64,000 nucleotides of DNA, taken from positions 26,969,501 through 27,033,500 of the forward strand of contig NC_059508.1 in assembly GCF_914767665.1 (NCBI RefSeq), given 5' to 3'. The notes below the pieces were generated by a model. It was not told where the DNA came from. It did not search any database and saw only the letters and a program-made list of their open reading frames with translations. Below are positions 10,321-23,363 of this stretch, one piece after another; the stretch's first letter is position 1; every line of letters begins with the position of its first letter. The position numbers and the translations under genes are program-made. Source of the stretch: Harmonia axyridis (Eukaryota; Arthropoda; Insecta; Coleoptera; Coccinellidae).

Positions 10321-10336
10321 GGTCCTGAGAAGGACC
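10321..10336 (-). terminator. Histone mRNA 3' stem-loop
   Basis: The minus strand reads GGTCCTTCTCAGGACC: a 6-bp stem GGTCCT/AGGACC closing a four-base loop TCTC. This fits the metazoan replication-dependent histone consensus GGYYCTTYTNARRRCC, with T at loop positions 1 and 3. It lies about 52 nt after the H1 stop codon on the same strand, the usual spacing. In animals, this structure is bound by SLBP and directs cleavage without polyadenylation. Confidence 0.85.
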
Positions 10337-10387
10337 GATTAGTTAGACGAACCATTCTCATCACAACAGTAATTTTTATATATTTAT

Positions 10388-10684
10388 TCACTTCTTCTTC
10401 TTCAAAGGTGCTGCTTTTTTCGGAGTTGCCACAGACTTGACTGATTTGGGTTTTGGAGCTTTCGGTTTCTTAGTTGGCGATTTCGCAATCTTCTTAGCTT
10501 TAGAAGGGGACTTGGCGGCTTTGGGGCTCTTCTTCTCGGTTGTTGCAACTGCTTTCTTCGTTTTCGTTACAGCGGCTTGTTTTTTGGCAACAGTAGACTT
10601 CTTTTTCTTCTTGTCGGTCACCACAGCTGATGCCGAAGTGGATTTTTTAAGATCATCTTTGGACTTGGAGGTGGCTTTTTTAAT
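10388..10684 (-). pseudogene. Histone H1 C-terminal tail, 5'-truncated by satellite DNA
   Basis: About 98 codons end with TGA at 10390-10388. The protein is almost only K, A, S, P, T and V, with SPSK and SPTK motifs and a PKKAAPLKKKK end, as in the disordered C-terminal tail of linker histone H1. The globular winged-helix domain and N-terminus are missing. Reading upstream, the H1-like sequence (KKATSKSKDDLKKS…) stops at 10684/10685, and the preceding codons (MSVVHLW) are plain satellite monomer in one of its frames. The true stem-loop downstream shows this was a genuine histone gene end, not just a Lys-rich chance frame. As it stands it lacks its promoter and DNA-binding domain and is presumably dead. 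Confidence 0.85.
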
Positions 10685-13131
10685 CCACAAATGCACGACT
10701 GACATCTGTTGATGATTTCATTTGTTTGTTATTTTCTTCAATGTTTCTCATTCTAACACTTTTCATCGTATTGCTCAGGGACGAAAACTTGACACACGAG
10801 TCTAAGGAAACCACAAGGGACTGTTCTTATTCCCTTTTTTCTTTTTGATGAACAATTATCCAAGTAAGCCATTCCACATTGTTGATTTTCTTGGACTCGG
10901 ATGTCACGCAGGTAGCTATAATCAATTGCTGCTGTAACCACAAATGCACGACTGACTTCTGTTGTTGATTTCATTCGTTCGTTATTTTCTTCAATGTTTC
11001 TCATTATAACTCTTTTCATCGTATTGCACAAGGACGAAAGCTTGACACACGTGTCTAAGGAAACCACTTTGGTATAAGGGAATGTTCTTATTCCCTTCTT
11101 TTTGTTTAATGAACAATTATCCAAGTAAGCCATTCCACATTGTTGATTTTCTTGGACTCGGATGTCTCGCAGGAAGCTATAATCTCCCACGTGGTAAGGT
11201 CCATTGCTGCTGTAACCACGAATGCACGACTGACTTCTGTTGTTGATTTCATTTGTTTGTTATTTCCTTCTTTGTTTCTCATTCTAACACTTTTCATCGT
11301 ATTGCACAGGGACGAAAGCTTGACACACGTGTCTAAGGAAACCACATTGGAATAAGGGACTGTTCTTATTCCCTTTTTTCTTTTTGATGAACAATTATCC
11401 AAGTAAGCCATTCCACATTATTGATTTTCTTGGACTCGGATGTCACGCAGGTAGCTATAATCTCCCACGTGGTGAGGTCAATTGCTGCTGTAACCACAAA
11501 TGCACGACTGACTTCTGTTGTTGATTTCATTCGTTTGTTATTTTCTTCAATGTTTCTCATTCTAACACTTTTCATCGTATTGCACAGGGACGAAAGCTTG
11601 ACACACGTGTCTAAGGAAACCACTTTGGTATAAGGGACTGTTCTTATTCCCTTCTTTTTGTTTAATGAACAATTATCCAAGTAAGCCATTCCACATTGTT
11701 GATTTTCTTAGACTCGGATGTCACGCAGGTAGCTATAATCTCCCACGTGGTAAGGTCAATTGCTGCTGTAACCACAAATGCAGGACTGACTTCTGTTGTT
11801 GATTTCATTTGTTTGTTATTTCCTTCCATGTTTCTCAATCTAACACTTTTCATCGTATTGCACAGGGACGAAAGCTTGACACACGTGTCTAAGGAAACCA
11901 CTTTGGTATAAGGGACTGTTCTTATTCCCTTCTTTTTGTTTAATGAACAATTATCCAAGTAAGCCATTCCACATTGTTGATTTTCTTAGACTCGGATTAC
12001 ACACGGGTATAATCTCCCACGTGGTAAGGTCAATTGCTGCTGTAACCACAATTGGACGGCTGACTTCTGTTGTTGATTTCATTTGTTTGTTATTTCCTTC
12101 AATGTTTCTCATTCTTACACTTTTCATCGTATTGCACAGGGACGAAAGCTTGACACACGTGTCTAAGGAAACCACTTTGGTATAAGGGACTGTTCTTATT
12201 CCCTTCTTTTTGTTTAATGAACAATTATCCAAGTAAGCCATTCCACATTGTTGATTTTCTTAGACTCGGCTGTCACGCAGGTAGCTATAATCTCCCACGT
12301 GGTAAGGTCAATTGCTGCTGTAACCACAAATGCACGACTGACTTCTGTTGTTGATTTCATTTGTTTGTTATTTCCTTCAATGTTTCTCATTCTAACACTT
12401 CTCATCGTATTGCACAGGGACGAAATCTTGACACACGTGTCTAAGGAAACCACATTGGAATAAGGGAATAAGGAACTAAGGGACTGTTCTTATTCCGTTT
12501 CTCCTTTTTGATGAACAATTATCCAAGTAAGCCATTCCACATTGTTGATTTTCTTGGACTCGGATGTCACGCAGGTAGCTATAATCTCCCACGTGGTAAG
12601 GTCAATTGCTGCTGTTACCACAAATGCACGACTGACTTCTGTTGTTGATTTCATTCGTTCGTTATTTTCTTCAATGTTTCTCTTTCTTACTCTTTTCATC
12701 GTATTGCACAGGGACGAAAGCTTGACACACGTGTCTAAGGAAACCACATTGGAATAAGGGACTGTTCTTATTCCCTTTTTTTTGTTTAATGAACAATTAT
12801 CCAAGTAAGCCATTCCACATTGTTGTTTTTCTTGGACTCGGATGTCAGGCAGGGAGCTATAATTTCCCACGTGGTAAGGTCCATTGCTGCTGTAACCACG
12901 AATGCACGACAGACTTCTGTTGTTGATTTCATTTGTTTGTTATTTCCTTCTATGTTTCTCATTCTAACACTTTTCATCGTATTGCACAGGGACGAAAGCT
13001 TGACACACGTGTCTAAGGAAACCACATTGGAATAAGGGACTGTTCTTATTCCCTTTTTTTTTTTTGATGAACAATTATCCAAGTAAGCCATTCCACATTG
13101 TTGATTTTCTTGGACTCGGATGCCACGCAGG
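10685..13131 (-). repeat. Satellite array, left arm, 278-bp monomers in minus orientation
   Basis: Nine copies of the monomer landmark ACGAAAGCTTGAC (or a one-base variant) lie near 10781, 11034, 11312, 11590, 11868, 12142, 12420, 12714 and 12992. Spacings are mostly 278 bp. The exceptions are 253 (a deletion taking the CCACGTGG segment), 274, and 294 (an insertion near 12463-12480 in the GGAATAAGG region). Several copies carry a variant around CATCAAAAAGAAAAAAGGG (reverse complement) that is uncommon in the right arm. The arm begins inside the broken histone H1 tail and ends at the inversion point. The 71-145-codon frames in it are not genes. Confidence 0.95.
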
Positions 13132-13134
13132 TAC
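13131..13134. other. Head-to-head inversion junction of the satellite
   Basis: To the left, the minus-strand monomer reads …CACGCAGGTA. To the right, the plus-strand monomer starts (TA)CGATGAAAAGTG. The two monomer sequences share only TA (13132-13133), inside a self-complementary GTAC. The two sides break at different monomer positions, so this is an illegitimate joint and not a symmetrical turn in the repeat. Units diverge from this point. Confidence 0.9.
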
Positions 13135-16100
13135 GATGAAAAGTGTAAGAATGAGAAACATTAAAGGAAATAACAAACAAATGAAATCAACAACAAAAGT
13201 CAGTCGTGCATTTGTGGTTACAGCAGCAATTGACCTTACCACGTGGGAGATTATAGCTACCTGCGTGACATCCGAGTCCAAGAAAATCAACAATGTGGAA
13301 TTGCTTACTTGGATAATTGTTCATTAAACAAAAAGAAGGGAATAAGAACAGTCCCTCATACCAAAGTGGTTTCCTTAGACACGCGTGTCAAGCTTTCGTC
13401 CCTGTGCAATACGATGAAAAGTGTTAGAATGAGAATCATTGAAGAAAATAACAAACGAATGAAATCAACAATAGAACTCAGTCGTGCATTTGTGGTTACA
13501 GCAGCAATTGTCCTCACCACGTGGGAGATTATAGCTACCTGCGTGACATCCGAGTCCAAGAAAATCAACAATGTGGAATGGCTTACATGGATAATTGTTC
13601 ATTAAACAAAAAGAAGGGAATAAGAACAGTCCCTTATACCAAAGTGGTTTCCTTAGACACGCGTGTCAAGCTTTCGTCCCTGTGCAATACGATGAAAAGT
13701 GTTAGAATGAGAATCATTGAAGAAAATAACAAACGAATGAAATCAACAACAGAAGTCAGTCGTGCATTTGTGGTTACAGCAGCAATTGACCTTACCACGT
13801 AAAAGATAATAGCTACCTGCGTGTCATCCGAGTCCAAGAAAATCAACAATGTGGAATGGCTTACTTGGATAATTGTTCATTAAACAAAAAGAAGGGAATA
13901 AGAACAGTCCCTCATACCAAAGTGGTTTCCTTAGACACGCGTGTCAAGCTTTCGTCCCTGTGCAATACGATGAAAAGTGTTAGAATGAGAAACATTAAAG
14001 GAAATAACAAACAAATGAAATCAACAACAGAAGTCAGTCGTGCATTTGTGGTTACAGCAGCAATTGACCTTACCACGTGGGAGATTATAGCTACCGGCGT
14101 GACATCCGAGTCCAAGAAAATCAACAATGTGGAATTGCTTACTTGGATAATTGTTCATTAAACAAAAAGAAGGGAATAAGAACAGTCCCTCATACCAAAG
14201 TGGTTTCCTTAGACACGCGTGTCAAGCTTTCGTCCCTGTGCAATACGATGAAAAGTGTTAGAATGAGAATCATTGAAGAAAATAACAAACGAATGAAATC
14301 AACAATAGAACTCAGTCGTGCATTTGTGGTTACAGCAGCAATTGTCCTCACCACGTGGGAGATTATAGCTACCTGCGTGACATCCGAGTCCAAGAAAATC
14401 AACAATGTGGAATGGCTTACTTGGATAATTGATCATTATACAGAAAGAAGGGAATAAGAACAGTCCCTTATACCAATGTGGTTTCCATAGACACGTGTGT
14501 CAAGCTTTCGTCCCTGTGCAATACGATGAGAAATGTTAGAATGAGAAACATTAAAGGAAATAACAAACAAATGAAATCAACAACAGAAGTCAGTCGTGCA
14601 TTTGTGGTTACAGCAGCAATTGACCTTACCACGTAAAAGATAATAGCTACCTGCGTGTCATCCGAGTCCAAGAAAATCAACAATGTGGAATGGCTTACTT
14701 GGATAATTGATCATTATACAGAAAGAAGGGAATAAGAACAGTCCCTTATACCAATGTGGTTTCCATAGACACGTGTGTCAAGCTTTCGTCCCTGTGCAAT
14801 ACGATGAGAAGTGTTAGAATGGGAAACATTGAAGGAAATAACAAACAAATCAAATCAACAACAGAAGTCAGTCGTGCATTTGTGATTACAGCAGCAATTG
14901 ACCTTACCACGTGGGAGATTATAGCTACCTGCGTGACATCCGAGTCCAAGAAAATCAACAATGTGGAATTGCTTACTTGGATAATTGTTCATTAAACAAA
15001 AAGAAGGGAATAAGAACAGTCCCTCATACCAAAGTGGTTTCCTTAGACACGCGTGTCAAGCTTTCGTCCCTGTGCAATACGATGAAAAGTGTTAGAATGA
15101 GAATCATTGAAGAAAATAACAAACGAATGAAATCAACAATAGAACTCAGTCGTGCATTTGTGGTTACAGCAGCAATTGTCCTCACCACGTGGGAGATTAT
15201 AGCTACCTGCGTGACATCCGAGTCCAAGAAAATCAACAATGTGGAATGGCTTACATGGATAATTGTTCATTAAACAAAAAGAAGGGAATAAGAACAGTCC
15301 CTTATACCAAAGTGGTTTCCTTAGACACGCGTGTCAAGCTTTCGTCCCTGTGCAATACGATGAAAAGTGTTAGAATGAGAATCATTGAAGAAAATAACAA
15401 ACGAATGAAATCAACAACAGAAGTCAGTCGTGCATTCGTGGTTACAGCAGCAATTGACCTTACCACGTGGGAGATTACAGCTACCTGCATGACATCCGAG
15501 CCCAAGAAAATCAACAATGTGGAACGGCTTACTTGGATAATTGTTCATTAAACAAAAAGAAGGGAATAAGAACAGTCCCTTATACCAAAGTGGTTTCCTT
15601 AGACACGCGTGTCAAGCTTTCGTCCCTTTGCAATACGATGAAAAGTGTAAGAATGAGAAACATTAAAGGAAATAACAAACAAATGAAATCAACAACAGAA
15701 GTCAGTCGTGCATTTGTGGTTACAGCAGCAATTGACCTTACCACGTGGGAGATTATAGCTACCGGCGTGACATCCGAGTCCAAGAAAATCAACAATGTGG
15801 AATTGCTTACTTGGATAATTGTTCATTAAACAAAAAGAAGGGAATAAGAACAGTCCCTTATACCAAAGTGGTTTCCTTAGACACGCGTGTCAAGCTTTCG
15901 TCCCTGTGCAATACGATGAAAAGTGTTAGAATGAGAATCATTGAAGAAAATAACAAACGAATGAAATCAACAATAGAAGTCAGTCGTGCATTTGTGGTTA
16001 CAGCAGCAATTGACCTCACCACGTGGGAGATTATAGCTACCTGCGTGACATCCGAGTCCAAGAAATTCAACAAAGTGGAATGGCTTACTGGGATAATTGT

Positions 16101-19100
16101 TCATTAAACAAAAAGAAGGGAATAAGAACAGTCCCTTATACCAAAGTGGTTTCCTTAGACACACGTGTCAAGCTTTCGTCCCTGTGCAATACGATGAAAA
16201 GTGTTAGAATGAGAAACATTGAAGAAAATAACAAACGAATCAAATCAACAACAGAAGTCAGTCGTGCATTTGTGGTTACAGCAGCAATTGACCTTACCAC
16301 GTGGGAGATTACTGCTACCTGCGTGACATCCGAGCCCAAGAAAATGAACAATGTGGAACGGCTTACTTGGATAATTGTTCATTAAACAAAAAGAAGGGAA
16401 TAAGAACAGTCCCTTATACCAAAGTGGATTCCTTAGACACGTGTGTCAAGCTTTCGTCCCTGTGCAATACGATGAGAAATGTTAGAATGAGAAACATTAA
16501 AGGAAATAACAAACAAATGAAATCAACAACAGAAGTCAGTCGTGCATTTGTGGTTACAGCAGCAATTGACCTTACCACGTAAAAGATAATAGCTACCTGC
16601 GTGTCATCCGAGTCCAAGAAAATCAACAATGTGGAATGGCTTACTTGGATAATTGATCATTATACAGAAAGAAGGGAATAAGAACAGTCCCTTATACCAA
16701 TGTGGTTTCCATAGACACGTGTGTCAAGCTTTCGTCCCTGTGCAATACGATGAGAAGTGTTAGAATGGGAAACATTGAAGGAAATAACAAACAAATCAAA
16801 TCAACAACAGAAGTCAGTCGTGCATTTGTGATTACAGCAGCAATTGACCTTACCACGTGGGAGATTATAGCTACCTGCGTGACATCCGAGTCCAAGAAAA
16901 TCAACAATGTGGAATGGCTTAATTGGATAATTGATCATTATACAGAAAGAATGAAGTAAGAACAGTCCCTTATACCAATGTGGTTTCCATAGACACGTGT
17001 GTCAAGCTTTTGTCCCTGTGCATTACGATGAAAAGTGTTAGAATGAGAAACATTGAAGAAAATAACAAACGAATGAAATCAACAACAGAAGTCAGTCGTG
17101 CATTTGTGGTTACAGCAGCAATTGACCTTACCACGTGGGAGATTATAGCTACCTGCGTGACATCCGAGTCCAAGAAATTCAACAAAGTGGAATGGCTTAC
17201 TTGGATAATTGTTCATTAAACAAAAAGAAGGGAATAAGAACAGTCCCTTATACCAAAGTGGTTTCCTTAGACACACGTGTCAAGCTTTCGTCCCTGTGCA
17301 ATACGATGAGAAATGTTAGAATGAGAAACATTAAAGGAAATAACAAACAAATGAAATCAACAACAGAAGTCAGTCGTGCATTTGTGGTTACAGCAGCAAT
17401 TGACCTTACCACGTAAAAGATAATAGCTACCTGCGTGTCATCCGAGTCCAAGAAAATCAACAATGTGGAATGGCTTACTTGGATAATTGATCATTATACA
17501 GAAAGAAGGGAATAAGAACAGTCCCTTATACCAATGTGGTTTCCATAGACACGTGTGTCAAGCTTTCGTCCCTGTGCAATACGATGAGAAGTGTTAGAAT
17601 GGGAAACATTGAAGGAAATAACAAACAAATCAAATCAACAACAGAAGTCAGTCGTGCATTTGTGATTACAGCAGCAATTGACCTTACCACGTGGGAGATT
17701 ATAGCTACCTGCGTGACATCCGAGTCCAAGAAAATCAACAATGTGGAATGGCTTAATTGGATAATTGATCATTATACAGAAAGAATGAAGTAAGAACAGT
17801 CCCTTATACCAATGTGGTTTCCATAGACACGTGTGTCAAGCTTTCGTCCCTGTGCATTACGATGAAAAGTGTTAGAATGAGAAACATTGAAGAAAATAAC
17901 AAACGAATGAAATCAACAACAGAAGTCAGTCGTGCATTTGTGGTTACAGCAGCAATTGACCTTACCACGTGGGAGATTATAGCTACCTGCGTGACATCCG
18001 AGTCCAAGAAAATCAACAATGTGTAACGGCTTACTTGGATAATTGTTCATTAAACAAAAAGAATTGAATAAGAACAGTCCCTTATACCAAAGTGGTATCC
18101 TTAGACACGTGTGTCAAGCTTTCGTCCCTGTGCAATACGATGAAAAGTGTTAGAATGAGAAACATTGAAGGTAATAACAAACAAATGAAATCAACAACAG
18201 AAGTCAGTCGAGCATTTGTGGTTACAGCAGCAATTGACCTTACCACGTTACAGATTATAGCTACCTGCGTGTCATCCGAGTCCAAGAAAATCAACAATGT
18301 GGAATGGCTTACTTGGATAATTGTTCATTAAACAAAAAGGAGGGAATAAGAACAGTCCCTTATACCAAAGTGGTTTCCTTAGACACCTGTGTCAAGCTTT
18401 CGTTCCTGTGCAATACGATGAAAAGTGTTAGAATGAGAAACATAGAAGGAAATAACAAACAAATGAAATCAACAACAGAAGTCAGTCGTGCATTTGTGGT
18501 TACAGCAGCAATTGACCTTACCACGTGGGAGATTATAGCTACCTGCGTGACATCCGAGTCCAAGAAAATCAACAATGTGGAATGGCTTACTTGGATAATT
18601 GTTCATTAAACAAAACGAAGGGAATAAGAACAGTCCCTTATACCAAAGTGGTTTCCTTAGACACGCGTGTCAAGCTTTCGTCCCTGTGCAATACGATGAA
18701 AAGTGTTAGAATGAGAAACATAGAAGGAAATAACAAACAAATGAAATCAACAACAGAAGTCAGTCGTGCATTTGTGGTTACAGCAGCAATTGACCTTACC
18801 ACGTGGGAGATTATAGCTACCTGCGTGACATTCGAGTCCAAGAAAATCAACAATGTGGAATGGCTTACTTGGATAATTGTTGATTGAACAAAACGAAGGG
18901 AATAAGAACAGTCCCTTATACCAAAGTGGTTTCCTTAGACACGCGTGTCAAGCTTTCGTCCCTGTGCAATACGATGAAAAGTGTTAGAATGAGAAACATA
19001 GAAGGAAATAACAAACAAATGAAATCAACAACAAAAGTCAGTCGTGCATTTGTGGTTACAGCAGCAATTGACCTCACCACGTGGGAGATTATAGCTACCT

Positions 19101-22100
19101 GCGTGACATCCGAGTCCAAGAAAATCAACAATGTGGAATGGCTTACTTGGATAATTGTTCATCAAAAAGAAAAAAGGGAAGAAGAGCAGTCCCTTATACC
19201 CATGTGGTTTCCATAGACACGTGTGTCAAGCTTTCGTTCCTGTGCATTACGATGAAAAGTGTTAGAATGAGAAACATAGAAGGAAATAACAAACAAATGA
19301 AATCAACAACAGAAGTCAGTCGTGCATTTGTGGTTACAGCAGCAATTGACCTTACCACGTGGGAGATTATAGCTACCTGCGTGACATCCGAGTCCAAGAA
19401 AATCAACAATGTGGAATGGCTTACTTGGATAATTGTTGATTGAACAAAACGAAGGGAATAAGAACAGTCCCTTATACCAAAGTGGTTTCTTTAGACACGC
19501 GTGTCAAGCTTTCGTCCCTGTGCAATACGATGAAAAGTGTTAGAATGAGAAACATAGAAGGAAATAACAAACAAATGAAATCAACAACAGAAGTCAGTCG
19601 TGCATTTGTGGTTACAGCAGCAATTGACCTTACCACGTGGGAGATTATAGCTACCTGCGTGACATCCGAGTCCAAGAAAAGCAACAATGTGGAATGGCTT
19701 ACTTGGATAATTGTTCATTAAACAAAACGAAGGGAATAAGAACAGTCCCTTATACCAAAGTGGTTTCCTTAGACACGCGTGTCAAGCTTTCGTCCCTGTG
19801 CAATACGATGAAAAGTGTTAGAATGAGAAACATAGAAGGAAATAACAAACAAATGAAATCAACAACAGAAGTCAGTCGTGCATTTGTGGTTACAGCAGCA
19901 ATTGACCTTACCACGTGGGAGATTATAGCTACCTGCGTGACATTCGAGTCCAAGAAAATCAACAATGTGGAATGGCTTACTTGGATAATTGTTGATTGAA
20001 CAAAACGAAGGGAATAAGAACAGTCCCTTATACCAAAGTGGTTTCCTTAGACACGCGTGTCAAGCTTTCGTCCCTGTGCAATACGATGAAAAGTGTTAGA
20101 ATGAGAAACATAGAAGGAAATAACAAACAAATGAAATCAACAACAGAAGTCAGTCGTGCATTTGTGGTTACAGCAGCAATTGACCTCACCACGTGGGAGA
20201 TTATAGCTACCTGCGTGACATCCGAGTCCAAGAAAATCAACAATGTGGAATGGCTTACTTGGATAATTGTTCATTAAACAAAAAGAAGGGAATAAGAACA
20301 GTCCCTTACACCAAAGTGGTTTCCTTAGACACGCGTGTCTAGCTTTCGTCCCTGTGCAATACGATGAAAAGTGTTAGAATGAGAATCATTGAAGAAAATA
20401 ACAAACGAATGAAATCAACAACAGAAGTCAGTCGTGCATTCGTGGTTACAGCAGCAATTGACCTTACCACGTGGGAGATTACAGCTACCTGCGTGACATC
20501 CGAGCCCAAGAAAATCAACAATGTGGAACGGCTTACTTGGATAATTGTTCATTAAACAAAATGAAGGGAATAAGAACAGTCCCTTATACCAAAGTGGTTT
20601 CCTTAGACACGCGTGTCAAGCTTTCGTCCCTGTGCAATACGATGAAAAGTGTTAGAATGAGAATCATTGAAGATAATAACAAACGAATGAAATCAACAAC
20701 AGAAGTCAGTCGTGCATTCGTGGTTACAGCAGCAATTGACCTTACCACGTGGGAGATTACAGCTACCTGCGTGACATCCGAGCCCAAGAAAATCAACAAT
20801 GTGGAACGGCTTATTTGGATAATTATTCATTAAACAAAACGAAGGGAATAAGAACAGTCCCTTATACCAAAGTGGTTTCCTTAGACACGCGTGTCAAGCT
20901 TTCGTCCCTGTGCAATACGATGAAAAGTGTTAGAATGAGAAACATTAAAGGAAATAACAAACAAATGAAATCAACAACAGAAGTCAGTCGTGCATTTGTG
21001 GTTACAGCAGCAATTGACCTTACCACGTGGGAGATTATAGCTACCGGCGTGACATCCGAGTCCAAGAAAATCAACAATGTGGAATTGCTTACTTGGATAA
21101 TTGTTCATTAAACAAAAAGAAGGGAATAAGAACAGTCCCTTATACCAAAGTGGTTTCCTTAGACACGCGTGTCAAGCTTTCGTCCCTGTGCAATACGATG
21201 AAAAGTGTTAGAATGAGAAACATTAAAGGAAATAACAAACAAATGAAATCAACAACAGAAGTCAGTCGTGCATTTGTGGTTACAGCAGCAATTGACCTTA
21301 CCACGTGGGAGATTATAGCTACCTGCGTGACATCCGAGTCCAAGAAAATCAACAATGTGGAATGGCTTACTTGGATAATTGTTCATCAAAAAGAAAAAAG
21401 GGAAGAAGAGCAGTCCCTTATACCAATGTGGTTTCCATAGACACGTGTGTCAAGCTTTCGTTCCTGTGCATTACGATGAAAAGTGTTAGAATGAGAAACA
21501 TTGAAGAAAATAACAAACGAATGAAATCAACAACAGAAGTCAGTCGTGCATTTGTGGTTACAGCAGCAATTGACCTCACCACGTGGGAGATTATAGCTAC
21601 CTGCGTGACATCCGAGTCCAAGAAAATCAACAATGTGGAATGGCTTACTTGGATAATTGTTCATTAAACAAAAAGAAGGGAATAAAAACAGTCCCTTATA
21701 CTAAAGTGGTTTCCTTAGACACGCGTGTCAAGCTTTCGTCCCTGTGCAATACGATGAAAAGTGTTAGAATGAGAATCATTGAAGAAAATAACAAACGAAT
21801 GAAATCAACAACAGAAGTCAGTCGTGCATTTGTGGTTACAGCAGCAATTGACCTCACCACGTGGGAGATTATAGCTACCTGCGTGACATCCGAGTCCAAG
21901 AAAATCAACAATGTGGAATGGCTTACTTGGATAATTGTTCATTAAACAGAAAGAAGGGAATAAGAACAGTCCCTTATACCAAAGTGGTTTCCTAAGACAC
22001 GCATGTCAAGCTTTCGTCCCTGTGCAATACGATGAAAAGTGTTAGAATGAGAAACATTGAAGGAAATAACAAACAAATGAAATCAACAACAGAAGTCAGT

Positions 22101-23363
22101 CGTGCATTTGTGGTTTCAGCAGCAATTGACCTTACCACGTGGGAGATTAGAGCTACCTGCGTGACATCCGAGTTCAAGAAAATCAACAATGTGGAATGAC
22201 TTACTTGGATAATTGATCATTATACAAAAAGAATGAAGTAAGAACAGTCCCTTATACGAATGTGGTTTCCATAGACACGTGTGTCAAGCTTTCGTCCCTG
22301 TGCAATACGATGAGAAGTGTAAGAATGAGAAACATAGAAGGAAAAAACAAACAAATGAAATCAACAACAGAAGTCAGTCGTGCATTTGTGGTTACAGCAG
22401 CAATTGACATTACCACGTGGGAGATTCTAGCTACCTGCGTGACATCCGAGTCCAAGAAAATCAACAATGTGGAATGGCTTATTCGGATAATTGTTCATTA
22501 AACAAAAAAAAGGGAATAAGAACAGTCCCTTATACCAAAGTGGTTTCCTAAGACACGCATGTCAAGCTTTCGTCCCTGTGCAATACGATGAAAAGTGTTA
22601 GAATGAGAAACATTGAAGGAAATAACAAACAAATGAAATCAACAACAGAAGTCAGTCGTGCATTTGTGGTTTCAGCAGCAATTGACCTTACCACGTGGGA
22701 GATTAGAGCTACCTGCGTGACATCCGAGTCCAAGAAAATCAACAATGTGGAATGGCTTACTTGGATAATTGTTCATTAAACAAAAAGAAGGGAATAAAAA
22801 CAGTCCCTTATACTAAAGTGGTTTCCTTAGACACGCGTGTCAAGCTTTCGTCCCTGTGCAATACGATGAAAAGTGTTAGAATGAGAATCATTGAAGAAAA
22901 TAACAAACGAATGAAATCAACAACAGAAGTCAGTCGTGCATTTGTGGTTACAGCAGCAATTGACCTCACCACGTGGGAGATTATAGCTACCTGCGTGACA
23001 TCCGAGTCCAAGAAAATCAACAATGTGGAATGGCTTACTTGGATAATTGTTCATTAAACAGAAAGAAGGGAATAAGAACAGTCCCTTATACCAAAGTGGT
23101 TTCCTTAGACACGCGTGTCAAGCTTTCGTCCCTGTGCAATACGATGAAAAGTGTTAGAATGAGAATCATTGAAAAAAATAACAAACGAATGAAATCAACA
23201 ACAGAAGTCAGTCGTGCATTCGTGGTTACAGCAGCAATTGACCTTACCACGTGGGAGATTACAGCTACCTGCGTGACATCCGAGCCCAAGAAAATCAACA
23301 ATGTGGAACGGCTTACTTGGATAATTGTTCATTAAACAAAAAGAAGGGAATAAGAACAGTCCC
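13132..23363 (+). repeat. Satellite array, right arm, proximal section
   Basis: A regular 278-bp ladder in plus orientation: the conserved AAGCTTTCGTCCCTGTGCAA segment repeats at 278-bp steps from 13390 through at least 20.3 kb with essentially no indels. Each consensus monomer has a HindIII site, a CCACGTGG palindrome and GACACGTGTGTC or GACACGCGTGTC. Monomer subtypes recur: the CACGTAAAAGATAATAGC variant near 13795, 14629, 16575 and 17409 (3-, 7- and 3-unit spacing), the GAATGGGAAACATTGAAGG variant near 14817, 16763 and 17597, and a four-unit (1112-bp) repeat at 18.6 and 19.75 kb. Overlapping 71- and 120-codon frames occur on the two strands; no gene is called. Confidence 0.95.

Noticed and set aside
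10388..10705. Intact small histone-like gene starting at ATG 10705
   Set aside because: The ATG and first seven codons are satellite sequence, and the globular domain is absent. The frame is open by chance across the joint.
10437..10712. 91-codon plus-strand frame rich in Phe, Leu and Ala
   Set aside because: It is the antisense shadow of the histone H1 tail, where Lys/Ala codons read as Phe/Leu/Ala.
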